This document shows, in pieces, positions 17,417 through 26,528 of a stretch of 64,000 nucleotides of DNA. A program made the translations under genes and the position numbers. Under the pieces are notes generated by a model. It had not been told where the DNA came from. It searched no databases and was given only the letters and a program-made list of their open reading frames with translations. The stretch comes from Alphaproteobacteria bacterium (GTDB lineage: Bacteria; Pseudomonadota; Alphaproteobacteria; MPNO01; UBA2964): positions 1-64,000 of the forward strand of contig WLWZ01000010.1 in the NCBI GenBank assembly GCA_012103315.1, read 5' to 3'. Position 1 is the first letter of the stretch; each line of letters opens with the position of its first letter.

Positions 17417-18457
17417 TTAGGAGCTTTTGCCGAAGATGATCTTACGAACCTTGTCGACAACGGCAGGTGAAGTTTCTTTCAGCACCTTGTTGACAATGCC
17501 CTGGATCGTTTTGCCATCGCTGGCAATCAGACGCAGACGCTTACGCTTGAGTTCTTTAGCGAAAGCTTTGTCTTTGTTCATGCCGTCATACGCTTTACGC
17601 ATGGTAGCAATGACGTTCTTTTTGACACCAGGAGGCATGGCAAGACCACGACCAAGCGGTCCGGCAGAAGCAAGGAAACCAACCAGAGGTTTCTGATCTG
17701 CGGAAACCATGTCAGTCAGCATCGGAACGCTCGGCAGAGCCGGATCCTTGAACACGCCGATCTGAAGGATGGCTTTAGCAAAAGGCTTCTTGCCGCCAAA
17801 CCAATGAGGGACTTTGGAATCCCAAGCAAGCCAGTTAAAGGCAGCCATCTGTGCTTCACCCTGCTCGATGGCAAGTGTGGAACGCGAGGAACCCTTATAG
17901 CCCGTAACCATGCGGCCTTTAAGACCCAGCAGACCCATGACTAATTTAGGGCTCAGGTAACCACTGGAGAACTTGCCACTGGTCGCACCAATAACAGCGA
18001 TATTTTTCATATCTTTGACGGAACTAACACCGGTATCAGAACGAACAACCATGATGATGTTGGTCTGGTTGCTTGAACCGAGATAGCTAAACTGGTCAGC
18101 CTTGTACTTCATCTTTTTCGGACGAAGCAGCTGGTTAACAACGATGTTGTCCAGCGGCACAACCATGTTGAGGCCGTTCTTGGCCATGACATTAGCTGTG
18201 AAGTTCATGGCCTTCGCACCACCGGCACCAGGCATGTGCTGCAAAATAACAGTCGGCTTGCCAGGAATGTGTTTGCCAATATGGCGAGAGAAGGTGTGAC
18301 CATACTTATCGTAGGTACCACCGGGGCCGTAAGGAATGACGATTTTCATCGTCTTGCCTTTAAAATGGGACGCATCCGCCGCAATTACGGGGGTAGCGCC
18401 GAGGCCCAGAGCCGCAACGGCTGCGAGGGGAAGGGCCTTTTTCATCACTGAATACAT
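17417..18457 (-). CDS. Tripartite tricarboxylate (TctC/Bug-type) substrate-binding protein
   Basis: A periplasmic binding protein of 346 aa. The signal peptide reads KKALPLAAVAALGLGATPVIA. The mature fold starts with KIVIPYGPGGTYDKYGHTFS, the characteristic ligand-loop region of Bug proteins, followed by PGAGGAKAMNF. A GGGAGG ribosome binding site lies 4 bases before ATG 18457; ATG codon 5 is less well placed. No TctA/TctB membrane partners are nearby, so it is an orphan that may serve a distant permease or sense ligands. It has its own terminator and a low-complexity leader. Ligands of this family include citrate, aromatic acids and terephthalate. Confidence 0.93.
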   Translation of the reverse strand: MYSVMKKALPLAAVAALGLGATPVIAADASHFKGKTMKIVIPYGPGGTYDKYGHTFSRHIGKHIPGKPTVILQHMPGAGGAKAMNFTANVMAKNGLNMVVPLDNIVVNQLLRPKKMKYKADQFSYLGSSNQTNIIMVVRSDTGVSSVKDMKNIAVIGATSGKFSSGYLSPKLVMGLLGLKGRMVTGYKGSSRSTLAIEQGEAQMAAFNWLAWDSKVPHWFGGKKPFAKAILQIGVFKDPALPSVPMLTDMVSADQKPLVGFLASAGPLGRGLAMPPGVKKNVIATMRKAYDGMNKDKAFAKELKRKRLRLIASDGKTIQGIVNKVLKETSPAVVDKVRKIIFGKSS

Positions 18458-18586
18458 GTTTCCTCCCAGGAAAATTAATTAACAGCATAGAAACTTAGCC
18501 ACCGAAATGCGGCCAAATTCAGGCACGAACAATAGTTATGGCGACCTGTGAGGGCAAGCACAGAAATGTCACGATTAGTTTAGGGG

Positions 18587-18976
18587 TTAAGTTATTACAG
18601 CTATTGCGTTTATTTCGACCATCAGCTCCGGCCGATTCAGGGCAGCAGCGGTAATTAAGGTCGATGCAGGGTAAGAATCGTCTGAAAAAAACTCTTTCCG
18701 AATTTCAACAAAACGCGTGTTGTTTGAAACATCGGTTAAAAAAGCTGTCATTGTCACGATATTATCCAATGTGCCACCGGCCTCAATCATGGTCGCGGCG
18801 AGCTTTCGGAACACGCAGCGGACCTGACCTTCGAAGTCTCCATCGAGCGAATTGCCGTCTTCGTCTTCCCAGGCGAGATGCCCGGATAGCCACACCGTCT
18901 TACCGCCTTCGGTAATAACGGCGGGGGAGTAGGAGCGTGACCGCTGATAGGCGGAAGAAAGGTTGGTACGTTTCAT
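18587..18976 (-). CDS. RidA-family protein
   Basis: A protein of 129 aa with the YjgF/RidA fold, whose well-studied members hydrolyse reactive enamine/imine intermediates. Characteristic segments are TVWLSGHLAWEDEDG, GGTLDNIVTMTAFLTD, the Arg-bearing FVEIRKEFF and PASTLITAAALNRPELMVEINAIA. It begins 9 bases after the stop of the VOC-family gene and is probably translated from the same mRNA. RidA relatives in such pairings often act in specific catabolic pathways and not as the housekeeping deaminase; which applies is not known. Confidence 0.92.
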   Translation of the reverse strand: MKRTNLSSAYQRSRSYSPAVITEGGKTVWLSGHLAWEDEDGNSLDGDFEGQVRCVFRKLAATMIEAGGTLDNIVTMTAFLTDVSNNTRFVEIRKEFFSDDSYPASTLITAAALNRPELMVEINAIAVIT

Positions 18977-18985
18977 GTTTCCGCC

Positions 18986-19372
18986 CTATCGCTTGGCGCC
19001 ATCCCAGCCATGCGTCGAAATGTCGAACACGATGCCGTCGGGGTCGCGGAACTTAACTTCGGCATTTTTAGTATCTTCGGGGCCGGGATGATATTTGCCG
19101 CCATGGTCCTCGACCTCGGCGATGGCGGTGTCAGCGTCATCGACCCAAAACCCAAAATGATGGACGCCGACGAAATTTTTGCCACGCTCATCTCCCGCAT
19201 CTTCCTGAGTTTGAAACTGCAGCAAGGTCAAATTCATCACGCCATCGGTCAGCCGTGTTGCGACCCGCGATTCTGAAACCCGCTCTAACCCAAATGTGTC
19301 TTCATAGAACTTCGCCGCAGCATCCTTATCCGGCACCGAAATTGCAATATGTCTGAGCTGGCCTTTCGCCAT
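18986..19372 (-). CDS. VOC-family (glyoxalase-like) metalloprotein
   Basis: A 128-aa vicinal-oxygen-chelate protein with two beta-alpha-beta-beta-beta units: GQLRHIAISVPDKDAAAKFYE at the start, and VGVHHFGFWVDDAD then KFRDPDGIVFDIS in the second half. The metal-ligand His/Glu positions look partly kept. The frame extends to 19495, but ATG 19372 has an AAGGAG ribosome binding site 8 bases upstream, and the extra residues match no VOC sequence. It is the first gene of a pair with RidA. Possible roles are an isomerase, lyase or ring-cleaving dioxygenase on a small metabolite. Confidence 0.88.
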   Translation of the reverse strand: MAKGQLRHIAISVPDKDAAAKFYEDTFGLERVSESRVATRLTDGVMNLTLLQFQTQEDAGDERGKNFVGVHHFGFWVDDADTAIAEVEDHGGKYHPGPEDTKNAEVKFRDPDGIVFDISTHGWDGAKR

Positions 19373-19471
19373 GGCAGTCTCCTTATGTTCTTCGGCCAAT
19401 CGTGCCGCGCGATGGCTCTCAAAGCAAGTGATCACACTGTCGTTATTTTGTCGTTGAAACGATGTGTTTGT

Positions 19472-19500
19472 TTGACACTCTTTGGGCTGCATCATACCCT
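19472..19500 (+). promoter_or_regulatory. Sigma-70-type promoter for the PEP-CTERM-like gene
   Basis: TTGACA (19472-19477, consensus -35) is followed by a 17-base spacer and TACCCT (19495-19500, a -10 with three matches). The expected transcript start is near 19507, giving a leader of about 30 bases before GTG 19539. Confidence 0.45.
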
Positions 19501-19538
19501 GAATACTAGTAGGGATACCTTGCTCAAGGAGCTCTCAG

Positions 19539-20105
19539 GTGACGATTAAGCGACTTTTTATTGCTGGTCTATGTTGTGTGTTGCTGCCAATCGCAACGAC
19601 GGCGGCAATGACAATCACTGTTACTAATGCGTATATCTCAGGCGATTTCAGTACTTTTTCCGTTACGTCAGATATTTCAGGGTTTACGAATTCGGGCGAT
19701 ATTTCGCATTTTACCGCGATAGCCGGACTTCAGAACCTTGCCAATCAGGAGGAAGCAATCGGTTTTGCTCTGGCGACTAGCTTTCCTTCGGCTGGACAAT
19801 CTATTCCTGACCATGTCCCCTCACCGCCACCGCCGGGTGGGCGCACGATAAACCCCGTTAGTGTCATCGTTGATCTCACGCTGAACACGTTTTCTGTGAC
19901 CGGCGTCCTGCAAGGCGACTGGAATTTTACCGCCGCCACTGATTATACATTCATATTGGGCCTTCAGAATTCAGCTAATCAGGAGGAGGGGATTGTCTTC
20001 TCGAATGATGTGCAGGTTTCAGCACCAACTACGCTGGGACCTTTCGCGATGGCGCTGGTGTTCATGTCGTATTATCGGCGGCGCCAAATTCCTCGGTTAA
20101 TCTAA
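19539..20105 (+). CDS. Secreted protein with PEP-CTERM-like C-terminus
   Basis: A 188-aa exported protein starting at GTG 19539 behind AAGGAG. A Sec signal (KRLFIAGLCCVLLPIATTAAM) leads a Ser/Thr/Asn-rich, cysteine-free beta-type domain. This domain holds two copies of GLQN-x-ANQEE-x-I-x-F (about residues 62-78 and 143-156), so it is probably an internal duplication around a Pro-rich hinge (PSPPPPGG). The end reads APTTLG, a hydrophobic stretch (PFAMALVFMSYY) and RRR, the three-part layout of exosortase-sorted proteins, with the Pro-Glu-Pro core degraded. No exosortase is in the window. Likely a surface or matrix protein. Confidence 0.8.
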   Translation: MTIKRLFIAGLCCVLLPIATTAAMTITVTNAYISGDFSTFSVTSDISGFTNSGDISHFTAIAGLQNLANQEEAIGFALATSFPSAGQSIPDHVPSPPPPGGRTINPVSVIVDLTLNTFSVTGVLQGDWNFTAATDYTFILGLQNSANQEEGIVFSNDVQVSAPTTLGPFAMALVFMSYYRRRQIPRLI

Positions 20106-20229
20106 CTCGATCACTGCCCGGTAAGTTGCGGCTTGCCCATTGTCACAAGCCAGCTCCCGTCCTAATTTAGAGTCGCGCTGTATAGGCGTCCAACCCAAAT
20201 CCGATCATCATTCAGACCGGGAGTTCTTA

Positions 20230-21438
20230 ATGGAAGCTGTTGCCGGCTTTCCCAAACGCGAAGTGCAGGCCATCGGTCTCATAGGCTTTGCCCATATGTT
20301 GAGTCATCTTTATTGGCTGGCATTGGCACCGCTTGCACCGTCAATGATCGACGACATGCAGATCACAGCGGTTGATTGGGGCCTGGCGCTCGGTGCCTTC
20401 TCGGTGACCACCGGTATATTCCAAACCCCGATGGGGTTGCTCGTTGAACGCGTCGGTGGCCGTCGGGTTCTGATAGGCGGATTGTTGCTGACTGCGGTGG
20501 CGGTTTTTGCCATCGGTGCTATATCGACTTCTTATTGGTCATTGATTGCGTTAATGGCAATCGCCGGTATCGGGAATTCAGTCTTTCATCCAGCTGATTA
20601 CTCTCTGTTGAACGCCTCGATTGACGAGAAACGCATTGGACGTGCTTTCTCCCTACATAATTTTTCGGGGCAGATCGGCTTTATCGTTGGCCCCATCCTG
20701 ACGGTGGCGTTGGAGCCATTCCTGGGGTGGCGTGGCGCGATTATGGTGCTCGGGGTGATTGGAATGATTATGACCGTATTACTGATCATCTATGGCGGTA
20801 CCGCGATTATCGAAGGCAATAAGGTCAAAAAGCAATCTCCTATAATGGACAGCCTTCGTGATTTGGTGACGTCCAAACCGGTCATGTTATTTTTTATTTT
20901 CTATGTGTGTTCATCGCTCGGCAATTTTGGCGTTACCCAGTTTTCGGTCCTGGCCTTCCAGCCGATGTATGGGCTGGAAAAAGTTGCTGTAGTTGCCGCG
21001 CTCACCGCCTATCAGATCGGTACGCTTATCTTGATTATTCCCGGCGGTATGCTCGCGGATAAGGTCGAGCGATATGATATCATTATGTTGGCTGGGTTTG
21101 GTCTTGCTGCTTCCGCGACTTTTTTAGTCGGAACCGGCGTAATGCCGTTTTGGCTGGTTGTTGGCACATTGTGTTTGGCCGGTGCCATGCGAGGTGGCGT
21201 CAATGCGACACGTGATGTGGCTGTAAGGCGGGTGATCGAACATCTGCCAGTGGGAACGGTCTTTGCGTTCGTCAGTACGGGCTTTACCGTTGGTCAGGCC
21301 TTTGGTGGTGCCATCTATGGCTATCTCTTCGATAACTATCCGCCGAACTACATTTTCTACGTGTCTGCTCTTTTCACGATGATCGGTGCATCAACCGTTC
21401 TGCTCAATGCTGGCACCCGCAAAGCGAGGGCGACATGA
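20230..21438 (+). CDS. MFS transporter (paralogue 2 of 3)
   Basis: A 12-helix carrier of about 402 aa. The frame opens with TTG at 20140, but ATG 20230 (MEAVAGFPKRE) follows a GGGAG element and starts just before the first helix, so it is preferred. Signature blocks are GFAHMLSHLYWLALAPL, GLLVERVGGRRVLIGG and VFHPADYSLLNASI..GRAFSLHNFSG, all shared with the other two MFS genes. Its stop overlaps the next MFS start (ATGA-type, 4 bases), so the two are translated together. The pair may form a heteromeric carrier or take up related substrates. Confidence 0.92.
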   Translation: MEAVAGFPKREVQAIGLIGFAHMLSHLYWLALAPLAPSMIDDMQITAVDWGLALGAFSVTTGIFQTPMGLLVERVGGRRVLIGGLLLTAVAVFAIGAISTSYWSLIALMAIAGIGNSVFHPADYSLLNASIDEKRIGRAFSLHNFSGQIGFIVGPILTVALEPFLGWRGAIMVLGVIGMIMTVLLIIYGGTAIIEGNKVKKQSPIMDSLRDLVTSKPVMLFFIFYVCSSLGNFGVTQFSVLAFQPMYGLEKVAVVAALTAYQIGTLILIIPGGMLADKVERYDIIMLAGFGLAASATFLVGTGVMPFWLVVGTLCLAGAMRGGVNATRDVAVRRVIEHLPVGTVFAFVSTGFTVGQAFGGAIYGYLFDNYPPNYIFYVSALFTMIGASTVLLNAGTRKARAT

Positions 21439-22661
21439 CCGCCGCTATATCGACGACCCTTGAACCGCGGGAGCATGGCGCGATTTGGCTGATTGGCGCA
21501 GCGCATTTTGTTAGCCATTTTTATCACCTCGCGCTACCGCCGCTATATTTACTGGTGACCAAGGATTTAGGGCTGACATGGGTCGAGGTCGGGGTGCCGA
21601 TGATCCTGTACTTCGTTGCTACAGCTATTGTGCAGGTGCCGATTGGTCTGCTGGTAGATAAAGTCGGTGCGCGATTGGTTCTCGTCGCAGGGCTGGTCTT
21701 GATGGGGCTCGCCCTTGTGATCGCTGGAATGTTGCCGAGCTATTATGTGCTGTTAGCGGCATTCTTTGTCGCCGGTATCGGCAACGCGGTCTTCCACCCT
21801 GCTGATTTTTCTATCCTGTCTGCGAGCATTCGCGAGAGTCATCTTGGCCGCGCTTTCGCCTATCACAGCTTCGGCGGGTCAATAGGGTATGCCTGCGCAC
21901 CCTTCGTCATGATCCTGTTCGGCAATAGCTATGGCTGGCAAAATGCACTCATTTTTGCCGGTGTGTTGGGCGTGGTGATGGGTATCATCATCGCAGTCTT
22001 TGGCGCCTCGCTACGCGACTATTCCGGTCAGGTGTCTTCGAAAGAAGAAGGCTCAGAAGAAAAGACGGAACCGGCCAGCTGGCGGGTCATGCTGACGCGT
22101 CCGATGCTCCTGTTCTTTTTGTTTTATGTCGTGACCTCGGCATCCGGTACGGGCATGACCGCTTATACCATACCTGCGTTACCGCTGGTTTATGACGGCG
22201 TTTCGACAGAACTCGCTGGGACGCTTCTTACTTGTTTCCTGATTGCAGCAATTGTCGGTGCCATCCCTGGTGGCTGGTTGGCGGATTGGGCGCGGCTCGA
22301 ATATCTCGTGGTGGTAGCCTGTTTCCTGACGATGTCGTTCTGTATTGTGCTGATTGGGTCGGGCACGCTAACCCTGTGGCTTCTGTTCGGGATCATGATT
22401 GTCGCCGGATTAATGCGCGGTCTATATAATGCGTCGCGGGATGTGCTGGTGCGCCGGGCATCGCCATCGAGCAGTGTTGGCACAGCCTTTGGCTTCGTGA
22501 CGTTGGGTTATACGCTGGGGCAGGGCGGTACACCCATTCTCTATGGCTGGTTGATGGATAACGGTATGGGCAGTGGGGTGTTCTATGTTTCCGCCGGAGC
22601 CGCTTTTCTTGCGATGCTTATCGTGATGATCCCCGGTCAGGGGCAGAAACCCAAAGACTAA
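21435..22661 (+). CDS. MFS transporter (paralogue 3 of 3)
   Basis: A 408-aa carrier coupled to the preceding MFS gene by a 4-base overlap. It has the same signature: GAAHFVSHFYHLALPPLYL at the start, GLLVDKVGARLVLVAG in the A-loop and VFHPADFSILSASI..GRAFAYHSFGG. About 12 hydrophobic segments are present, with a charged central loop (SSKEEGSEEKTEPA). The gene ends convergently with the acyl-CoA ligase gene, sharing 4 bases. The substrate is unknown. Confidence 0.92.
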   Translation: MTAAISTTLEPREHGAIWLIGAAHFVSHFYHLALPPLYLLVTKDLGLTWVEVGVPMILYFVATAIVQVPIGLLVDKVGARLVLVAGLVLMGLALVIAGMLPSYYVLLAAFFVAGIGNAVFHPADFSILSASIRESHLGRAFAYHSFGGSIGYACAPFVMILFGNSYGWQNALIFAGVLGVVMGIIIAVFGASLRDYSGQVSSKEEGSEEKTEPASWRVMLTRPMLLFFLFYVVTSASGTGMTAYTIPALPLVYDGVSTELAGTLLTCFLIAAIVGAIPGGWLADWARLEYLVVVACFLTMSFCIVLIGSGTLTLWLLFGIMIVAGLMRGLYNASRDVLVRRASPSSSVGTAFGFVTLGYTLGQGGTPILYGWLMDNGMGSGVFYVSAGAAFLAMLIVMIPGQGQKPKD

Positions 22662-24256
22662 CTGCCGCTATTTTCTATTGCAGCACTGCAGAGCCCCTGC
22701 ACAAGATGAACCTGAATTTTGCCTGCCGGGGTACGCGGAATTGTCTCGACAAGAATGATCTGACGTACGCGTTTATAACGCGCGACGTTTTCCGCAACGT
22801 GATCGAGGATCGCTTGCGTGTCTGGATTAGACGTTGTCGACACAATCGCAGCGATGGGAAGTTCACCCCAAGTTTCGTCTTCAATGCCGATGACCGCGCA
22901 ATCCGAGACAGCAGGATGGCCATTGAGAACTTCTTCCAGTTCCGCCGGGTAGATATTGAGGCCGCCCGACAGGATCATATGCTTGGAACGGCCGACGATT
23001 GAATAATAGCCATCATGCTTTTCGGCAAGATCACCCATCCAGCCCCAATCGCCGTCCGTCGTTTCTGTTTTGAAAAACCCTGCTTGGGCGTCAGGGTCAT
23101 CTATGTAGCCGGTCATGAGGTGTGGCCCTCGTGTGGCCATTTCGCCGATCTCACCAATGTCAGCCGGTACTCCGGGCTCTTTGAATATTTCAATCTCCAA
23201 CCGTCCGCCGGGCTGATTGTAGGCGTCATAAACGTCGGCCCGGTTCTTTCGGTTTTGAGCGCCCATATGGCCGGTTTCGGAAGAGCCGAAGGCGCGTTCG
23301 CAGGTTAGCCATGGCATAACGGTTTCTATACGTTCGATGAGGGCGCGGGAAATGGGCGCGCCACCAAACACGATCCGCTTTAGCGAGCGTAATCTTTGCG
23401 GTTTGAAGATTGGATTATCGAGTAAGGTTGCGAGCTGAGCGGGCACTGCGAAGATAACGCTAATTCCGTGTTGTTCGATCAGGCTCATAAACAGTTCGGC
23501 ATCCCATTTCGGGATGATGACACCGGTACAGCCCGCAAGGACGGCAGGCTGAAACCACGAAAACAAACCGGCCGCATGGGTAAAGGGCACCGAAAACCCG
23601 CCGATTTCGTCCGGCGAAATTTGAAAGTCTTCAACTGCGGCCATCGTTGAGATAGCGCGCGCCCGGTGCGATGCAAGTACTGCTTTTGGCTTACCCGTTG
23701 TGCCGCCCGTGAAGATCACAGTACCGGCGCTATCTGGGTCAACTTTAATTTCAGGAGGAGTGTCGGGTAAATCCTTGAGGCTTTGCCAAAAACTTGAATC
23801 CGCGTCAGGAACACCTTCGGAAATTTCAATTTGGATCGGTGGTTCTCTAAACTCCGCCCGTGCGGCGTTAATGAGGTCCGCGCAGTTACTATCGGCAACA
23901 ATCAAAGCGGGACGGGTCAGGTTTATCGAAAACGTTAATTCTTCAGGTGTGGCCCTCGTGTGAAGGTTGACAGAATGACGGCCGCTGCGCGCGGTCCCAA
24001 AATGTGCGACAGCATATTCCACTGAATTTTTGCCCATGATGGCAACGGGACCGTCCCGTCCCGTTAATTCATCGTGGAGGAAGTTGGCAAAGCGGTTAGC
24101 AGCTTTATCAAGCTCCGCGAAGCTCCAATACCGATCGCCGCTGATGAGGCCGGGTTTGTCAGGGTAGATTGTCGCAGCATAGCTCAGGATTTCTCCCGTC
24201 GTGGAAATCTCCTGGCCAGGCTGCAGGCGTTGGTAATTGGTGTGTGAAAAACTCAA
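22658..24256 (-). CDS. AMP-forming acyl-CoA ligase
   Basis: Adenylates a carboxylic acid and joins it to CoA. The 532-aa protein has the ANL motifs FTGGTTGKPKAV (phosphate loop), YDAYNQPGG..E, the hinge GRSKHMILSGGLNIYP and the C-terminal lysine motif PRTPAGKIQ. The acid is likely medium-chain or aromatic, but the pocket cannot be read reliably. It starts 35 bases after the stop of the reductive-dehalogenase-like gene on the same strand, so both are probably one operon. An acid made or freed by that enzyme may be activated here and degraded via beta-oxidation to ETF-QO. Confidence 0.93.
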   Translation of the reverse strand: MSFSHTNYQRLQPGQEISTTGEILSYAATIYPDKPGLISGDRYWSFAELDKAANRFANFLHDELTGRDGPVAIMGKNSVEYAVAHFGTARSGRHSVNLHTRATPEELTFSINLTRPALIVADSNCADLINAARAEFREPPIQIEISEGVPDADSSFWQSLKDLPDTPPEIKVDPDSAGTVIFTGGTTGKPKAVLASHRARAISTMAAVEDFQISPDEIGGFSVPFTHAAGLFSWFQPAVLAGCTGVIIPKWDAELFMSLIEQHGISVIFAVPAQLATLLDNPIFKPQRLRSLKRIVFGGAPISRALIERIETVMPWLTCERAFGSSETGHMGAQNRKNRADVYDAYNQPGGRLEIEIFKEPGVPADIGEIGEMATRGPHLMTGYIDDPDAQAGFFKTETTDGDWGWMGDLAEKHDGYYSIVGRSKHMILSGGLNIYPAELEEVLNGHPAVSDCAVIGIEDETWGELPIAAIVSTTSNPDTQAILDHVAENVARYKRVRQIILVETIPRTPAGKIQVHLVQGLCSAAIENSGS

Positions 24257-24291
24257 ATGCTTACCTGATGTTCCTGTTGTTCAGTATGAAC

Positions 24292-26481
24292 TCAGGCGCT
24301 CTTATTTGTCTCGTAACTCGGTATATAAGTCGCTGGTTTTTCACCGCCACTGGCTCTCCGGGCCAGCGCCTCCTGTACCGTTTCGGCTTCTGCGGCGTGC
24401 TTCATCCCTTGCTTGCGATCGAGTGGAAAGGCGGCCAACAAATCAGGTGGCGGCAAGGTCGACGCCGGGTAATACGCCATCTTTTGTTGTTTAGGGGCTT
24501 TTTTCTTGGGGTCGATATTGGGGCGGTTCGCATCTTTGGCGGCGACCGTGTAATTTTTTGGATCATATTTAAAAGTCTTGTCACCCATGACTTCAAGGTC
24601 CAGCCACCATTTCTTGGCATTGATTGGATTGCCATGGCCGAGAACATCGTCGAGCCAGATGGCGATGGGCGCCAATACCGGTTTGAGCCACATCGCGTGA
24701 ACGCCGAGCCAACTGCCGACCTGATGCAAGATGGGGCCGTCCAAAGTGATGTCTTTGGTCAGCGGGCAAATATGAATGCAGCGCCCGCAAGATGACCCTT
24801 TGAGATTGGTCGCCCGATAGCTAGTGCAACGCTCCGTATCCGGTTTCCAGGTCTCATAGCCGTTGAACTTGACCTTGTCGCCATAGGGGATGGCCTGGCT
24901 CGGACATTCGCGCGCGCATTTCAGGCAACTGCCGCAAAAAGTTTGCAGGCCAACATCAATTGGTTTGTCCGTTGTCAGAGGCATATCGGTGGTGAGCACC
25001 GCCGTTTTAAATCGCATCCCCAAAAAGGGGTTGAGCGCGCTTTCGCCGATCCGACTTTGTTCGCCTAGTCCGCTATTGAGCACGAGAGGAACGTGCAACA
25101 CATGGCTGTCGAGGCTGGAATGGGCCCGTGCCGGATAGCCCATCTCGCGGATCATTGCTGCCATAACACCAACGACTTCGGCACCCCGTAAATACGAGCG
25201 CATCGATTGGGCACCCGAAATCCAATCATTGCCACTCGCCCCGAGGACCGTTTCGTGCCCCTGATCAATCAGTACCGTCAGCGCAAATTTGTGATAGGGG
25301 TCAATTGGATCGCCGCGCTTATCATGGGAGTACCAGCAATAATCTGGAATTTCACAAATGCCGGTGATCGCAGATCCCATATAATGGCTCAACGCCTTGA
25401 GCGCCTTCATGTTCTCTTCGGCATCGCTAACGCCGGAGGCAACGGTTTCTGCGGTTTGGCCTTCCTGCAGCGGTTTAACGCCCCACATCGGCCGGACAAT
25501 ACCTTGCGCTACCGGCTGCTTTTGGGACCAGCGATTGGCCTGACCTTTGGTCTTTTCACTTAGATCACCGAGGGCGGTTCGCATATAAAAGTTAGCGCGG
25601 CTCGGGACGCGGGACACTTCATCATCAATGATGAGTGTCGTCGGCCTGTCGACACGTTTGAGGTCTTCGACTGGATAGGGGCCAAGATGCGATGGCCGCC
25701 GCTTGCGCCGCCAGCGTTCAAGTCCCGAAACAGCACCGCTTAAGCCAAGGCGATAATTAAGGTCTCGGCCGTTCCGGGCGTCGATATGCAAGGGGTCGTC
25801 GCAATTGAGGTCGTAACTGGTTGTGATAACAGAAACCGCGAAACGGCGATCAAGATAGGGGTTGATAAGATCATCGCCGTTGCGGATCGCGAGTCCGGCA
25901 AGGACTGTCAGTTTATCAAGGTCGACATCACTGGCACCGGTCCAATGACATTTTGATACGAAGCCCATGCTTGATATTTGGCCGCTGAGACAAGCGGCGA
26001 TTTCAGCAGCCCGAAGCGTGGCAATTAGATGGGCGTTTCCGTCGACCCAGCCAGCGGCAATATTGCTGGAGTCGATTGGCGCAGAATATTCGACCAGGAT
26101 CACAACGGCATGGGTCCCCGCGTCAGCGACCCCTTCAAGCCACGCGCTATCTGGCATTGCGCATATCCCCATTTGCGAGGCGTCGAGAAAATACCCCGCC
26201 CCTTTTATGTCAGCACTGCGGCGGGGCAGGTCGTCTGGAACAGGGGCCTCTTTGGCAAAGGGTTCAGGTTCGCGAAGTTCTTCATAGGCGCCTAAATGCT
26301 GGTTGATTGCGGTTACCAGGTATTTGCTGCCACCGCTCGTCATCGGTTTTGGCGGTGTGGCCGGACGAGCGGCCTCGACAGCGACAGTGTTTGGATCGCG
26401 ACGTAGTCGTTCCAACGGATAGGGTCCGAAATCCACGGGACGGCTGAGACGTTTTTTTCTACTTAACATGGTGTGATCCAA
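24292..26481 (-). CDS. Reductive dehalogenase-like iron-sulfur protein with duplicated domain
   Basis: A 729-aa protein. The C-terminal ferredoxin part has C516-x2-C519-x2-C522-x3-C526-P and C552-x12-C565-x2-C568-x3-C572-P, the two-cluster arrangement of RdhA. Before it are two related units: GPYPLERLRR (19-28), ICAMPDSAW (106-114) and NPYLDRRFAVSVITT (207-221) match GPYPVEDLKR (267-276), ICEIPDYCW (375-383) and NPFLGMRFKTAVLTT (484-498). A degenerate N-terminal copy in front of a cobalamin-binding unit is what I recall for the catabolic, cytoplasmic enzyme NpRdhA. No twin-arginine signal and no RdhB anchor are seen, so a soluble cytoplasmic enzyme is likely. About 150 residues follow the clusters, of unknown role. 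It could instead be an epoxyqueuosine-reductase-like relative of another function. Confidence 0.82.
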   Translation of the reverse strand: MDHTMLSRKKRLSRPVDFGPYPLERLRRDPNTVAVEAARPATPPKPMTSGGSKYLVTAINQHLGAYEELREPEPFAKEAPVPDDLPRRSADIKGAGYFLDASQMGICAMPDSAWLEGVADAGTHAVVILVEYSAPIDSSNIAAGWVDGNAHLIATLRAAEIAACLSGQISSMGFVSKCHWTGASDVDLDKLTVLAGLAIRNGDDLINPYLDRRFAVSVITTSYDLNCDDPLHIDARNGRDLNYRLGLSGAVSGLERWRRKRRPSHLGPYPVEDLKRVDRPTTLIIDDEVSRVPSRANFYMRTALGDLSEKTKGQANRWSQKQPVAQGIVRPMWGVKPLQEGQTAETVASGVSDAEENMKALKALSHYMGSAITGICEIPDYCWYSHDKRGDPIDPYHKFALTVLIDQGHETVLGASGNDWISGAQSMRSYLRGAEVVGVMAAMIREMGYPARAHSSLDSHVLHVPLVLNSGLGEQSRIGESALNPFLGMRFKTAVLTTDMPLTTDKPIDVGLQTFCGSCLKCARECPSQAIPYGDKVKFNGYETWKPDTERCTSYRATNLKGSSCGRCIHICPLTKDITLDGPILHQVGSWLGVHAMWLKPVLAPIAIWLDDVLGHGNPINAKKWWLDLEVMGDKTFKYDPKNYTVAAKDANRPNIDPKKKAPKQQKMAYYPASTLPPPDLLAAFPLDRKQGMKHAAEAETVQEALARRASGGEKPATYIPSYETNKSA

Positions 26482-26528
26482 TGACGTTTTGCCGCCAATT
26501 TGATTTTTTGAAACCTCGGTTTATTTGG

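Noticed and set aside
24169..24795. 208-residue plus-strand frame over the rdhA-like 3' end and CoA ligase start
   Set aside because: Runs across two real minus-strand genes and their gap, with no motif or start signal.
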